Origin: Deferribacteres bacterium
GTDB taxonomy: Bacteria; Nitrospirota; Thermodesulfovibrionia; UBA6902
Length of the DNA stretch: 7,055 bases
Direction: 5' to 3'
Assembly (NCBI GenBank): GCA_030598625.1
Contig: JAUVPO010000097.1
Location: 1-7,055 of the forward strand
The notes under the pieces are model-generated. The model was not told the DNA's origin. It saw only the letters and a list, made by a program, of their open reading frames with translations, and did not search any database. Positions 1 through 7,055 of the stretch are shown piece after piece (position 1 is the stretch's first letter; every line of letters begins with the position of its first letter). The position numbers and the translations under genes were made by a program.

Positions 1-327
1 GACTGCCTGAGGTGTCATACAACCGGTTATGGCAAGGGTGGATTTGAAAGCATGGAAAAGACGCCGAAGCTGGCAGGTGTACAGTGTGAGGCATGTCATG
101 GGGCAGGAGGTAATTTCCAGCCGATCATGAAGAAAAACAAGAAGTTCAAGTTGGCCGAAGTCAAGGCTGCGGGGCTTATAATTCCATCTGAAGATGAAAA
201 GGGCTGCATGGAATGTCACGGTGGCGACAGCCCGTTCACTGAAAAAGTTGATCCGAAATACAAGTTTGATTTTAAGGAAAGGCTTGAAAACACACACAAA
301 CATTTTCCTTTAAAATACGAGCATTAA
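1..327 (+). CDS. Multiheme c-type cytochrome, C-terminal part (5' end outside window)
   Basis: The frame is open from the first base, so the start lies off the left edge. The first ATG (base 52) is internal, because a heme motif precedes it in the same frame. The visible 108 residues carry three CxxCH heme c attachment motifs: CLRCH (bases 4-18), CEACH (85-99) and CMECH (205-219). Extra histidines near the C-terminus (THKH and the final EH) could be distal heme ligands. The stretch LAGVQCEACHGAGG resembles the cytochrome c-554-like multiheme family. Such proteins are exported through Sec, receive heme covalently in the periplasm, and carry electrons in anaerobic or nitrogen/sulfur respiration; the partner here is unknown. 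The signal peptide and any further hemes would be in the missing part. The gene ends with TAA 11 bases before a strong terminator and converges on mnmG. Family level is confident; the exact role is not determinable. Confidence 0.9.
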   Translation, partial: DCLRCHTTGYGKGGFESMEKTPKLAGVQCEACHGAGGNFQPIMKKNKKFKLAEVKAAGLIIPSEDEKGCMECHGGDSPFTEKVDPKYKFDFKERLENTHKHFPLKYEH

Positions 328-338
328 TTTTTTAAGAT

Positions 339-381
339 AAAGCCGGCATCCTTTTGATCTATAAAGGATGCCGGCTTTTTT
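339..381. terminator. Intrinsic terminator shared by two convergent genes
   Basis: Bases 339-354 pair perfectly with 363-378, giving a 16-bp stem containing the GC-rich core GCCGGCATCC and an 8-base loop (355-362). On the + strand the 3' arm runs into six T's (376-381), a classic rho-independent terminator 11 bases after the cytochrome stop. On the - strand the same stem lies 14 bases past the mnmG stop and is followed by a weaker T-rich tail (TTTATCTT). It therefore probably also ends the addB-addA-rsmA-mnmG transcript, less efficiently. The pairing is seen directly; two-sided function is inferred. Confidence 0.93.
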
Positions 382-392
382 GTCTTTCAGCC

Positions 393-2258
393 TCACTTGC
401 GTCCCTGTCTTGCAACCGCGATCATAAGCAAAGATATCGCTGCCGGTGTAACACCCGGGATCCTGCCTGCCTGACCAAGATTTAAAGGTCTGACTTCTTC
501 AAGTTTTTCAACGATTTCCTTTGAAAGCCCGTTTATTCCCCTGTATATAAACCCTGCTGGAATAATTTTTTCTTCGATCTTCTTGAACTTTTCCGCAAGC
601 TCGGCCTGTCGTTTAACATAACCCTTGTATTTTGTCTGGATTTCAACCTGGTTTATAACCTCCTGTGAAAGCCCGTTACCGGGGGGTGATGCCTTTGCGA
701 TATTGATATATTTTACCTCCGGCCTCTTCAACAATTGATATAACGTGGTATCTTCCTTTATCGGTGAGCCCCCGACTTCTTTTAATACAGGGTTTATAAT
801 CTTCGGCTTTATACGGGTATGTCTTATTCTTTTTAATTCCGAGGCGATAGCTGATTTTTTCTTCAATAACGCATTTAAGTGTCTCTTATCTATCAGCCCG
901 AGATTATAGCCTTTTTCCATCAGCCGTAAATCCGCATTGTCCTGCCTGAGCAGAAGCCGGTACTCAGCCCGTGAGGTGAACATCCTGTAAGGCTCTTTTG
1001 TCCCCTTTGTTACAAGGTCATCAATTAACACCCCGATATACGCTTCATGTCTGCCAAGTACAAAGGGGTCCCTGTTTTTAAGTTTAAGCGCCGCGTTTAT
1101 CCCCGCGACGAGTCCCTGGGCAGCGGCTTCCTCATATCCTGAAGTGCCGTTGATCTGCCCCGCGAGAAAAAGCCCCTGAATAAGTTTTGACTCCAGAGAC
1201 GGCTTGAGCTGCGTTGGAAAAACAAAATCATACTCAATCGCATAGCCCGGCTTGCTTATAACGGCATTCTCAAGCCCTCGTATACTTTGCACCAGTTTAA
1301 TCTGGACTTCATAGGGCAGGCTTGTAGAAATACCGTTGGCGTAATATTCATCCGAATCAATCCCCTCCGGTTCCAGAAAGACCTGGTGGCGCAATTTATC
1401 TTTAAATTTTACGACCTTGTCTTCTATTGAAGGACAGTAGCGCGGCCCTGTTCCGGTTATTTTCCCGCTGTAAAGCGGGGAATATTTAAGATTATCAACA
1501 ATTGTCTTATGCGTGCCTTCGTTTGTATATGTGATGAAGCACGGTAGCTGCGGATTCCTGATTTCTTTAGTGAATAAAGACATTGCAGGAGGAGGCATGT
1601 CACCGCCCTGAATTTCCATGACCGAAAAATCAATTGTATTTTTAACAATCCTCGGAGGTGTCCCGGTCTTGAGCCGTCCGATTTTAAGACCGAGATTGCC
1701 CAGGCTTTCTGATAAGTTTATCGAAGGCGGCTCTCCCGCCCTGCCTGAAGGACAGCTTTCCGGCCCTATATGAACCAATCCTTTTAGAAATGTACCGGTT
1801 GCTATTATCAGTATTTTCGCCCTGTAGACCGCCGCCGTTGTTTTAATCCCGGTAACATGTCCCTTCTGGACCAGGATTTCTTCGACACTCTCTTGTCTTA
1901 TGTCAAGGCCGTCCTGCGCCTCAACAGCCTCCCGCATGAATTTTCTGTAAAGCGCGCGGTCAGCCTGCACCCTTGTTGCCCAGACAGCGGGTCCCTTGCT
2001 CCTGTTAAGGATTTTAAACTGTATCCCCGCCTTATCCGTAATCTTTGCCATCTCCCCTCCGAGGGCGTCTATTTCCTTTACAAGATGGCTCTTGGCAAGC
2101 CCCCCGATAGCCGGGTTGCAGGACATCTGGCCGATGGTGTCAATATTCATAGTGAACATGGCGGTACTGAAACCCATTCTCGCTGCTGCCAACGCTGCTT
2201 CGCAGCCCGCATGGCCGGCGCCGATAACTATAATGTCGTAATCATTGTTAATGTTCAT
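393..2258 (-). CDS. mnmG: tRNA uridine-5-carboxymethylaminomethyl(34) synthesis enzyme MnmG (GidA)
   Basis: MnmG is the FAD-dependent partner of the GTPase MnmE. Together they install the (carboxymethyl)aminomethyl group on C5 of the wobble uridine (U34) of a subset of tRNAs in the cytoplasm, using methylene-tetrahydrofolate. The 621-residue length is normal. Visible features are: the dinucleotide-binding GAGHAG at residues 13-18; the MSCNPAIGG segment with the conserved Cys47; the second conserved cysteine in CPSIED (Cys275); the C-terminal FAD-contacting segment LAGQINGTSGYEEAAAQG (365-382); and the conserved tail with RPLNLGQAGRIPGVTPAAIS (590-609), in the helical region implicated in MnmE/tRNA binding. 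The ATG start places GAGHAG as in known homologues, and the next Met is residue 28, inside the fold. No Shine-Dalgarno is seen in the AT-rich 19-base gap after rsmA. It is the last gene of the - strand cluster. mnmE and rsmG, frequent neighbours elsewhere, are not in the window. Confidence 0.98.
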   Translation of the reverse strand: MNINNDYDIIVIGAGHAGCEAALAAARMGFSTAMFTMNIDTIGQMSCNPAIGGLAKSHLVKEIDALGGEMAKITDKAGIQFKILNRSKGPAVWATRVQADRALYRKFMREAVEAQDGLDIRQESVEEILVQKGHVTGIKTTAAVYRAKILIIATGTFLKGLVHIGPESCPSGRAGEPPSINLSESLGNLGLKIGRLKTGTPPRIVKNTIDFSVMEIQGGDMPPPAMSLFTKEIRNPQLPCFITYTNEGTHKTIVDNLKYSPLYSGKITGTGPRYCPSIEDKVVKFKDKLRHQVFLEPEGIDSDEYYANGISTSLPYEVQIKLVQSIRGLENAVISKPGYAIEYDFVFPTQLKPSLESKLIQGLFLAGQINGTSGYEEAAAQGLVAGINAALKLKNRDPFVLGRHEAYIGVLIDDLVTKGTKEPYRMFTSRAEYRLLLRQDNADLRLMEKGYNLGLIDKRHLNALLKKKSAIASELKRIRHTRIKPKIINPVLKEVGGSPIKEDTTLYQLLKRPEVKYINIAKASPPGNGLSQEVINQVEIQTKYKGYVKRQAELAEKFKKIEEKIIPAGFIYRGINGLSKEIVEKLEEVRPLNLGQAGRIPGVTPAAISLLMIAVARQGRK

Positions 2259-2277
2259 GGTTTATAATAATCTTAAA

Positions 2278-3051
2278 TTAATCCGAATGCATTATTTTAA
2301 CTGCATCCGTTAACCTTGCAAAATCCCTGATACTTAAATTCTCGGGCCTGAGTTTCGGGTCAATACCCGCCTTCAGCAGGGCATCTTTTATCCCTTCATA
2401 AGATTTCAGGCTGTTTGATATGGTCTTCCTTCTCTGTGAAAAGGCTGTTTTTACGATCCTGAAAAAAAGCGCCTCATCACTTGATTCAAAAAACGGCGTT
2501 GCTGAAACTTCAAAATGCACAACAGAAGAGTCAACTTTCGGCGGGGGGGAGAATACTTTACTCGGGACCCTGAATTTCAATTCGGGTTTAGTATACATTT
2601 GCAGTGAGATGGAAAGAACGCCATATTCTTTGCAGTTTGGAGAGGCAACAATCCTTTTTGCCACTTCTTTTTGAAGCAGCAGCGTCATGGAGTGAATTTT
2701 CTCCTTATATCCAAGGAGCCTGAATATAAGGGGGGCGGTTATGTTATATGGGATATTGGCGACAACCTTGAAGTTACCTTTTATTGTTTCGAATGGAAAT
2801 TTAAGTGCATCGGCTGTTATCAATTCCACATTTCCCATTGATGAAAGGTTTTCCGTCAGTCTGCCTATCAACTTCTTATCAATCTCTATCGCTATCACTT
2901 TTCCTGCGCGTTCTGACAGAAGTCGCGTCAGCGTCCCCAATCCGGGACCTATCTCGACAATTGTATCCTGCGGCGTTATGTTGGCGCAGGCCAGGATCTT
3001 CTTCAGTATATTTGTGTCAAATAGAAAGTGCTGGCCAAATGGTTTTTTCAT
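2278..3051 (-). CDS. rsmA: 16S rRNA (adenine(1518)-N6/adenine(1519)-N6)-dimethyltransferase RsmA (KsgA)
   Basis: RsmA uses S-adenosylmethionine to dimethylate two adjacent adenosines in the 3'-terminal hairpin of 16S rRNA, a late checkpoint of 30S assembly. The 257 residues contain the family motifs in order: N-terminal KKPFGQHFLFDTNIL (2-16); SAM-binding VEIGPGLGTLT (32-42); acidic motif II IAIEID (53-58, Glu56); TADAL (79-83, Asp81); catalytic NIPYNITAPLI (99-109), equivalent to NLPYNIS; FSPPPKVDSSVV (167-178); and C-terminal FSQRRKTISNSLK (204-216) and RPENLSIRDFARL (235-247). All key residues are intact and length is typical. The start is the ATG directly before KKPFGQ. An AAAGG at 3069-3065 is the only Shine-Dalgarno-like element, at a longish 13-base spacing. 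The gene begins 27 bases after addA stops, in the same reading frame, and ends 19 bases before mnmG, so translation of the three is likely coupled to one transcript. Confidence 0.98.
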   Translation of the reverse strand: MKKPFGQHFLFDTNILKKILACANITPQDTIVEIGPGLGTLTRLLSERAGKVIAIEIDKKLIGRLTENLSSMGNVELITADALKFPFETIKGNFKVVANIPYNITAPLIFRLLGYKEKIHSMTLLLQKEVAKRIVASPNCKEYGVLSISLQMYTKPELKFRVPSKVFSPPPKVDSSVVHFEVSATPFFESSDEALFFRIVKTAFSQRRKTISNSLKSYEGIKDALLKAGIDPKLRPENLSIRDFARLTDAVKIMHSD

Positions 3052-3078
3052 TTTTGCCGTTATACCTTTGCTGTTTTT

Positions 3079-6000
3079 TTAAACCTCTCTTACGTCTCCG
3101 GTATGTGTAAAGATAATAAAAGAACCGACATTTTTAGTGTTAAACAGTTTCCCGGCTGCCATCTTATAAATGTTAAGCTGGGATGAATATTCCCTCAGAA
3201 AATATTCCGTTTCTTTTTCTTTAACGGGGAAGGTCTTGTAATCGTATATCTTATAAGAATTGCCGTCTTTTATTATCCTGTCGATCCTGCCCGTATAGAC
3301 AACATTCTCCTCTTCAAATATGAAAGGCAGCTCGGAAAATGAATCCTGCACCGGCAAAATGATGTCCCGCCATATGCCTTTTTCCGTAAGGGTCTCTATG
3401 TCTCTTAATATAATTGCCGTCATTTTTTCTCTTTGCTCCCTGAGAATTCCTTTAGATTCGAGCATCCCTTCCGCCCTTGTTAATATGTCCTGTTCCCGTA
3501 TTATCCCCTTTGATACGCCTTCAAAAATTCTATGCAAAATATCGCCGAGGATGAGCCGGTCCTTCCCGTGGCGCCGTCTGATATCCACTGTCTCCGTAAC
3601 CGGTCTCCATAGCGTCTGTCTTCTCAATGACAACGGAATCACCTCTATTGTCCGCCGGGCCGTTTTTGCGGTTTTTTGCCGGGGTGTCTGTTCAAAGATC
3701 TTTTTTACGTCTTCCGCGGTTAATATTGAAAGGCCCTGAATCTCAGACTCCGTGCTATAAGTTGGGCCCTTTTGCTCAACTCCGATCCCCTGTCTTAAAA
3801 ACCCCAGGAAGTTTTTGTCCCTGCCGCTCCAGTGACTTAAAAGGACAAGCGCTTCTTCAGCCCTTGTAGCTGCCACGTAAAAGAGCCTTTTTTGCTCTTC
3901 CTCCTCCTTCGCGAGGTGAATAAGGAAGTCTTCGTCCTGCCTGCGGATTGAAGGTTCGGGTTCAGATTTAAAAAAGAATTTCCCGTCTTTTTCATAAACC
4001 AGGCTGTCCCCTGTTTTAGTCGTAAACGGCTCTTCAAGCCCGGGTATAAAAACAACCGGGAATTCAAGCCCCTTGGCTGCGTGAATGGTCATTATCTTTA
4101 CCGCGTCCATCCCTTCCGTGTTCACATTTGCCTTTGGCTCCTCATTCCTGCCATATGTCCTTTCCAGAAAATCCCTTATCTTCAGAAGTGATTTGCCGTT
4201 GGCTTCAAGGTCTTCTATTATTCTGATGAATTTCCTTATGTTCGCCCCTGTCTGCGCTTCGTGAAAATACCTCCAGGCCTTTGTGCTGACAAGGACATAT
4301 TCGATAAGTTCCGAAATCGGGGTATATGGAAGCTGTGAGAGCCATTCATGAAGCAGCATCGCCGGTTCATGGAGGCGGGAGGTCCCTGTTTTATCAATGA
4401 AATATTTTTGCAATTTCAAATAAAGACAATCCCCTTTGCTGCTTATAAGCCGTATAATATCGCCCTCATCGATATTAAAAAGAGGGCTCTTTAAAAGGAC
4501 ATAAAGGCTGTAATCGTCACGGGGATTTGACAGGAAAAATATAAGGGACCTGAGCATGGCAACCTCGGGTTCCTGGTAAAAGCCTATTCCCTTGACCGCA
4601 ACAAACGGAATATTGTATCGCCTCAGCGCCTCTTCGTATTTTTTCAGATGAGTCCTTTTTCGCAGGAGTATCGCCATGTCCATGTATTTGCAGGTTCTCT
4701 GCTGCCGGGAACCCCTGTCCGTTATCTGAAAATTGCCCGCGAATCCCTGAATCCTCTGTGCAAGGACTTCCGCCTCCCTTTGCTTTGCATCCGAAGTGTT
4801 ATCAGATTTGTCACCGAGCATGATAATCTCTATCCGGCCTGACCCGGACTCACCGGTCCTATATGAATTAAAGGGGGTATATGTGGTTACCCATGGAAAA
4901 TTTTCCTGTCGCGCCTGCATGATGTTTGAAAAGACGCGGTTGATAAATTCTATTATTGCCGGAAGACTGCGGTAGTTTTCTTTAACCTCTTCATAAATGA
5001 ACTCTTCACCAAGCCAGTCCCGCAGTTTTTCCTTTGCCCTGCTGAAGATCTCTACATTTGCTCCCCTGAAATAATATATTGACTGTTTTTCGTCTCCCAC
5101 AAAAAAGATTGTCGGCCTTGTCCCTTTTTCCCTTTTCGCCCCCAGCCCCGAACGCCATTCTTCAGTTAATTTGTTGATGATTTCCCATTGGAATGTGTTT
5201 GTGTCCTGGAACTCATCCACAAGAATATGGTCTGTCTTTTCATCGAAGGCGTAAAGAATGTTCGCCCATTCAGGGTCTTCGGTAATCATTCTGTATGTGA
5301 GATATTCAAGATCGCTGAAGTCAAGCGACCCCCTGGCGCTCTTTCTGTCGGAATATTTACGGATGCATTTCCTGTAAATCTCAAGCATTCTTTCGGTCCG
5401 CACAACGGATTCGCGTACCTTCCTGTCTTTCCAGAACATCCGCATTTTAGTTGCCCAGCCCCGATAATCTGCAATGTTTTTCAACTCCGGGACAGGCCTC
5501 TTGCGCGGTTCTTTCGCGCCTGTAAGGAAATATTTTTCCAGGTCGGGCATTACCGCGAAATCGTCTTTTTCAAGAAAATCCTCATAGACGTCTATCACGT
5601 CTTTTACCCCCTGCCATGATTTCAGTTCGTCGATAGCGGAACCGGAAGTCCGGGGGGTATAACTGAAAGGGCCGGCTTTTAAGGAGAAGGGATTATTCCG
5701 GTACAGGTAATCAACTGTATTGCGCAGGCGGTCAAGGCCCCTGAAACCCTTTTCAGAAACAGTATGGAGGAACAGCTCGTGTCCTTTATTCCCTCTGCCC
5801 GCGTCTATCAATATATCATATAAAACTTCTTCCCATGCCATGCCCGAATCAATGGCGTCCTCTATTTTGTAGTTGGGATCTACTGAAGCCTCAAAGGAAA
5901 ATCTTCGCAGGAGTGTTCCGCAAAAGGAATGAATGGTCGACACCCTCATCAACGGCATCTTTTCAAGCAGCCTGTTAAACAGCGCCCTGTCATCGTCCCT

Positions 6001-6189
6001 GAGTATTTTCAATATCCTTTGCTTCATCTCCGCGGCAGCCTTGTCCGTGAATGTAATAGCGAGTATTCTCTCTACATCAATTCCTTTCTGGAGGAGGGCG
6101 ATATACCGCCTTGCAAGTTTCTCGGTCTTGCCGGAACCAGCGGGAGAAGATATTAATACACTTTTGTCTGTGTCGAGATACGCGTTCAT
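3079..6189 (-). CDS. addA: AddA/RecB-like UvrD-family helicase with C-terminal PD-(D/E)XK nuclease
   Basis: This is the predicted motor and nuclease subunit of an AddAB-type enzyme that unwinds and resects double-strand breaks to prepare ends for RecA. Superfamily 1A helicase motifs appear in order over 1036 residues: Walker A PAGSGKT (16-22), Ia AITFTDKAAAEMKQRI (44-59), STIHSFC (84-90), II LVDEFQDT (323-330), III FFVGDEKQSIYYFRGAN (362-378), IV ENYRS (404-408), V MTIHAAKGLEFPVVF (700-714), VI RLFYVAATRAEEALVLL (768-784). The C-terminal nuclease domain shows His886 (LGDILHRIF), Asp970 (GRIDRI), Asp983 and Lys985 (DYKT), then Gln1004 and Tyr1008 (QLNIY), so it should be catalytically competent. 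The protein is shorter than Bacillus AddA (about 1200 residues). It starts only 15 residues before Walker A, with no recognisable Q motif. An in-frame TAA (6195-6193) two codons upstream of the ATG rules out a longer form. It follows the AddB-like gene by 22 bases. It might be labelled simply 'UvrD-helicase/RecB-like exonuclease'; AddA is preferred because of the AddB-like neighbour. Confidence 0.9.
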   Translation of the reverse strand: MNAYLDTDKSVLISSPAGSGKTEKLARRYIALLQKGIDVERILAITFTDKAAAEMKQRILKILRDDDRALFNRLLEKMPLMRVSTIHSFCGTLLRRFSFEASVDPNYKIEDAIDSGMAWEEVLYDILIDAGRGNKGHELFLHTVSEKGFRGLDRLRNTVDYLYRNNPFSLKAGPFSYTPRTSGSAIDELKSWQGVKDVIDVYEDFLEKDDFAVMPDLEKYFLTGAKEPRKRPVPELKNIADYRGWATKMRMFWKDRKVRESVVRTERMLEIYRKCIRKYSDRKSARGSLDFSDLEYLTYRMITEDPEWANILYAFDEKTDHILVDEFQDTNTFQWEIINKLTEEWRSGLGAKREKGTRPTIFFVGDEKQSIYYFRGANVEIFSRAKEKLRDWLGEEFIYEEVKENYRSLPAIIEFINRVFSNIMQARQENFPWVTTYTPFNSYRTGESGSGRIEIIMLGDKSDNTSDAKQREAEVLAQRIQGFAGNFQITDRGSRQQRTCKYMDMAILLRKRTHLKKYEEALRRYNIPFVAVKGIGFYQEPEVAMLRSLIFFLSNPRDDYSLYVLLKSPLFNIDEGDIIRLISSKGDCLYLKLQKYFIDKTGTSRLHEPAMLLHEWLSQLPYTPISELIEYVLVSTKAWRYFHEAQTGANIRKFIRIIEDLEANGKSLLKIRDFLERTYGRNEEPKANVNTEGMDAVKIMTIHAAKGLEFPVVFIPGLEEPFTTKTGDSLVYEKDGKFFFKSEPEPSIRRQDEDFLIHLAKEEEEQKRLFYVAATRAEEALVLLSHWSGRDKNFLGFLRQGIGVEQKGPTYSTESEIQGLSILTAEDVKKIFEQTPRQKTAKTARRTIEVIPLSLRRQTLWRPVTETVDIRRRHGKDRLILGDILHRIFEGVSKGIIREQDILTRAEGMLESKGILREQREKMTAIILRDIETLTEKGIWRDIILPVQDSFSELPFIFEEENVVYTGRIDRIIKDGNSYKIYDYKTFPVKEKETEYFLREYSSQLNIYKMAAGKLFNTKNVGSFIIFTHTGDVREV

Positions 6190-6211
6190 AATTTAATTGT
6201 TAAAATTAGTT

Positions 6212-7055
6212 TTAAAACGATCCTGAACTATTACATAACGGACTGTGGTAACAGTACCTGCATTCAGCGGCCTTATACGGTTCAGGCGGGAACATCCCGC
6301 TTTTCATTTTCATAACCAGCTCTTCCGCGTATTGCAGGGCATTGCCTGTAAACTCGTCCATTGTTATCTTACCGGAGTACCAGCTGATCCGGCCATCTTT
6401 TAACGAATAATATCCGAGGCCTTTTACCGCTTCGGAGAAATTTTTCCGCCATATGGCGGCATAAAGCGGCATCTGAAGACTTTTACTGTCTACATTCCCC
6501 GTTTTGTAATCTATGAGATTAACCGTGCCGCGTTTATCTTTGTCCGCGCTCTGGATCCTCCTGTCAACCCTGTCCACCTTTCCTTTCAGTTTCAGGCCGT
6601 TGATTTCCGCTCTCAATTTGGTTTCGGTCTTAAACGGTCTATAGCCCTGCATCCTTATCTCGTTTTCCTGTTTTTTCAACAGAGGCAGGAGTCTCTGAAA
6701 TATTTCCTTTGCCACTTCCGCCCAGAAATTTTCTATTGGAAATTGCTTAAGGCTTTTTTCAAGTGCCTGAAAAACTTTTTCATCCAGTTTGTCAAGATCA
6801 ATATCACCGTTTTTGAATAAATGCTCCATGATCCTGTGCGCAAGGTTCCCCCACAGCCTGGCTTCAACCTCGAATCTGGGAGGCATGATTGTTTCAAGAC
6901 AAAGGACCCTCTCGACATAAAAACGCAGCGGGCATCTCCTGTAATAATCTATATCAGTCACATTAATGAACCCCTTTGATATTGCTTTTGTCCTTTGGCG
7001 CAGCATGCCGGGCGCTTTTTTGCCGTGTGATATCTCCTTCACGTCAAAAATTCCC
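6212..7055 (-). CDS. addB: AddB-like PD-(D/E)XK nuclease with 4-Cys Fe-S motif, C-terminal part (5' end outside window)
   Basis: The frame stays open to the right edge. The GTG at 7042-7040 is only the first possible start codon inside the window, so I treat this as the C-terminal part of a larger protein. Counting from that GTG, the nuclease domain shows His69 (WGNLAHRI), Asp157 (KGKVDRVD), Asp178 and Lys180 (LIDYKTG), then Gln190 and Tyr194 (LQMPLY), a complete PD-(D/E)XK active site. Four cysteines, Cys37 in YRRCPLRFY and Cys261/264/270 in CRYCYHSPLC, reproduce the AddB pattern C-(n)-C-x2-C-x5-C. In AddB these hold an iron-sulfur cluster that staples the nuclease domain. In AddAB this subunit cuts one DNA strand and its inactive helicase-like N-terminus recognises Chi; that part is not visible here. 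The gene lies 22 bases upstream of addA on the same strand. A Cas4-type nuclease shares the chemistry but fits length and context less well. Confidence 0.85.
   Translation of the reverse strand, partial: GIFDVKEISHGKKAPGMLRQRTKAISKGFINVTDIDYYRRCPLRFYVERVLCLETIMPPRFEVEARLWGNLAHRIMEHLFKNGDIDLDKLDEKVFQALEKSLKQFPIENFWAEVAKEIFQRLLPLLKKQENEIRMQGYRPFKTETKLRAEINGLKLKGKVDRVDRRIQSADKDKRGTVNLIDYKTGNVDSKSLQMPLYAAIWRKNFSEAVKGLGYYSLKDGRISWYSGKITMDEFTGNALQYAEELVMKMKSGMFPPEPYKAAECRYCYHSPLCNSSGSF

Noticed and set aside
52..327. Cytochrome gene starting at the ATG at base 52.
   Set aside because: The frame is open to the window edge and a CxxCH motif precedes this ATG, so the real start is upstream of the window.
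1457..1648. Small - strand frames nested inside mnmG, addA (3837-4067, 5286-5474) and addB (6733-6918).
   Set aside because: Out-of-frame translations within genes whose motifs are intact; no independent coding signal.
1857..2267. Open + strand frame antisense to the mnmG 5' region (136 codons), with similar antisense frames at 2741-3110, 3320-3739, 5188-5619 and 5929-6196.
   Set aside because: All lie opposite strongly conserved genes, have no recognisable domain or good ribosome site, and read as low-complexity shadow translations.
6200..6215. Inverted repeat TTAAAA-TTAG-TTTTAA between addB and addA as an operator or terminator.
   Set aside because: Only A:T pairs in a 6-bp stem within AT-rich sequence, overlapping a stop codon; expected by chance and too weak to terminate.
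6212..7042. A complete 276-residue stand-alone or Cas4-like nuclease starting at the GTG at 7042.
   Set aside because: The frame continues to the window edge, the GTG has no Shine-Dalgarno upstream, no cas genes or CRISPR repeats are present, and adjacency to addA favours AddB.

Overview
The window looks like ordinary chromosomal sequence from an anaerobic or microaerobic Gram-negative-type bacterium of moderate GC content. A multiheme c-type cytochrome sits beside core genes for RNA modification and DNA repair. The cytochrome's CxxCH spacing and wording, the moderate GC, and the presence of AddA/AddB-type recombination nucleases would fit the Nitrospirota or the former Deltaproteobacteria. 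That assignment is inference from the sequence style, not a search result.

Layout: bases 1-327 on the + strand hold the 3' end of a multiheme cytochrome c gene whose start is off the left edge. Bases 339-381 hold a strong stem-loop terminator between two convergent transcription units. From the right edge down to base 393, everything is on the - strand. In transcription order it runs: the C-terminal part of an AddB-like nuclease (7055-6212, its start off the right edge), a complete AddA/RecB-like helicase-nuclease (6189-3079), rsmA/ksgA (3051-2278) and mnmG/gidA (2258-393). The gaps between these genes are 22, 27 and 19 bases. There is no obvious internal promoter or terminator, so they probably form one operon, or the end of one, that stops at the shared terminator. 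Every stretch longer than about 30 bases is accounted for by a gene or the terminator.

How the genes work together: AddB and AddA would form the two-nuclease helicase-nuclease that processes DNA double-strand ends for RecA-dependent repair. RsmA dimethylates two adenosines near the 3' end of 16S rRNA during small-subunit maturation. MnmG, with MnmE encoded elsewhere, modifies the wobble uridine of certain tRNAs. The last two share a theme of translation fidelity. Their link to AddAB looks like operon sharing rather than a shared pathway. The cytochrome belongs to a separate respiratory unit.

I found no mobile element, CRISPR array, RNA gene or defence-system signature, and nothing that I would call a previously undescribed system. 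The findings are modest: the gene linkage, the compact AddA with an abrupt N-terminus, starts lacking Shine-Dalgarno sequences, an in-frame addA-rsmA junction, and a two-sided terminator.
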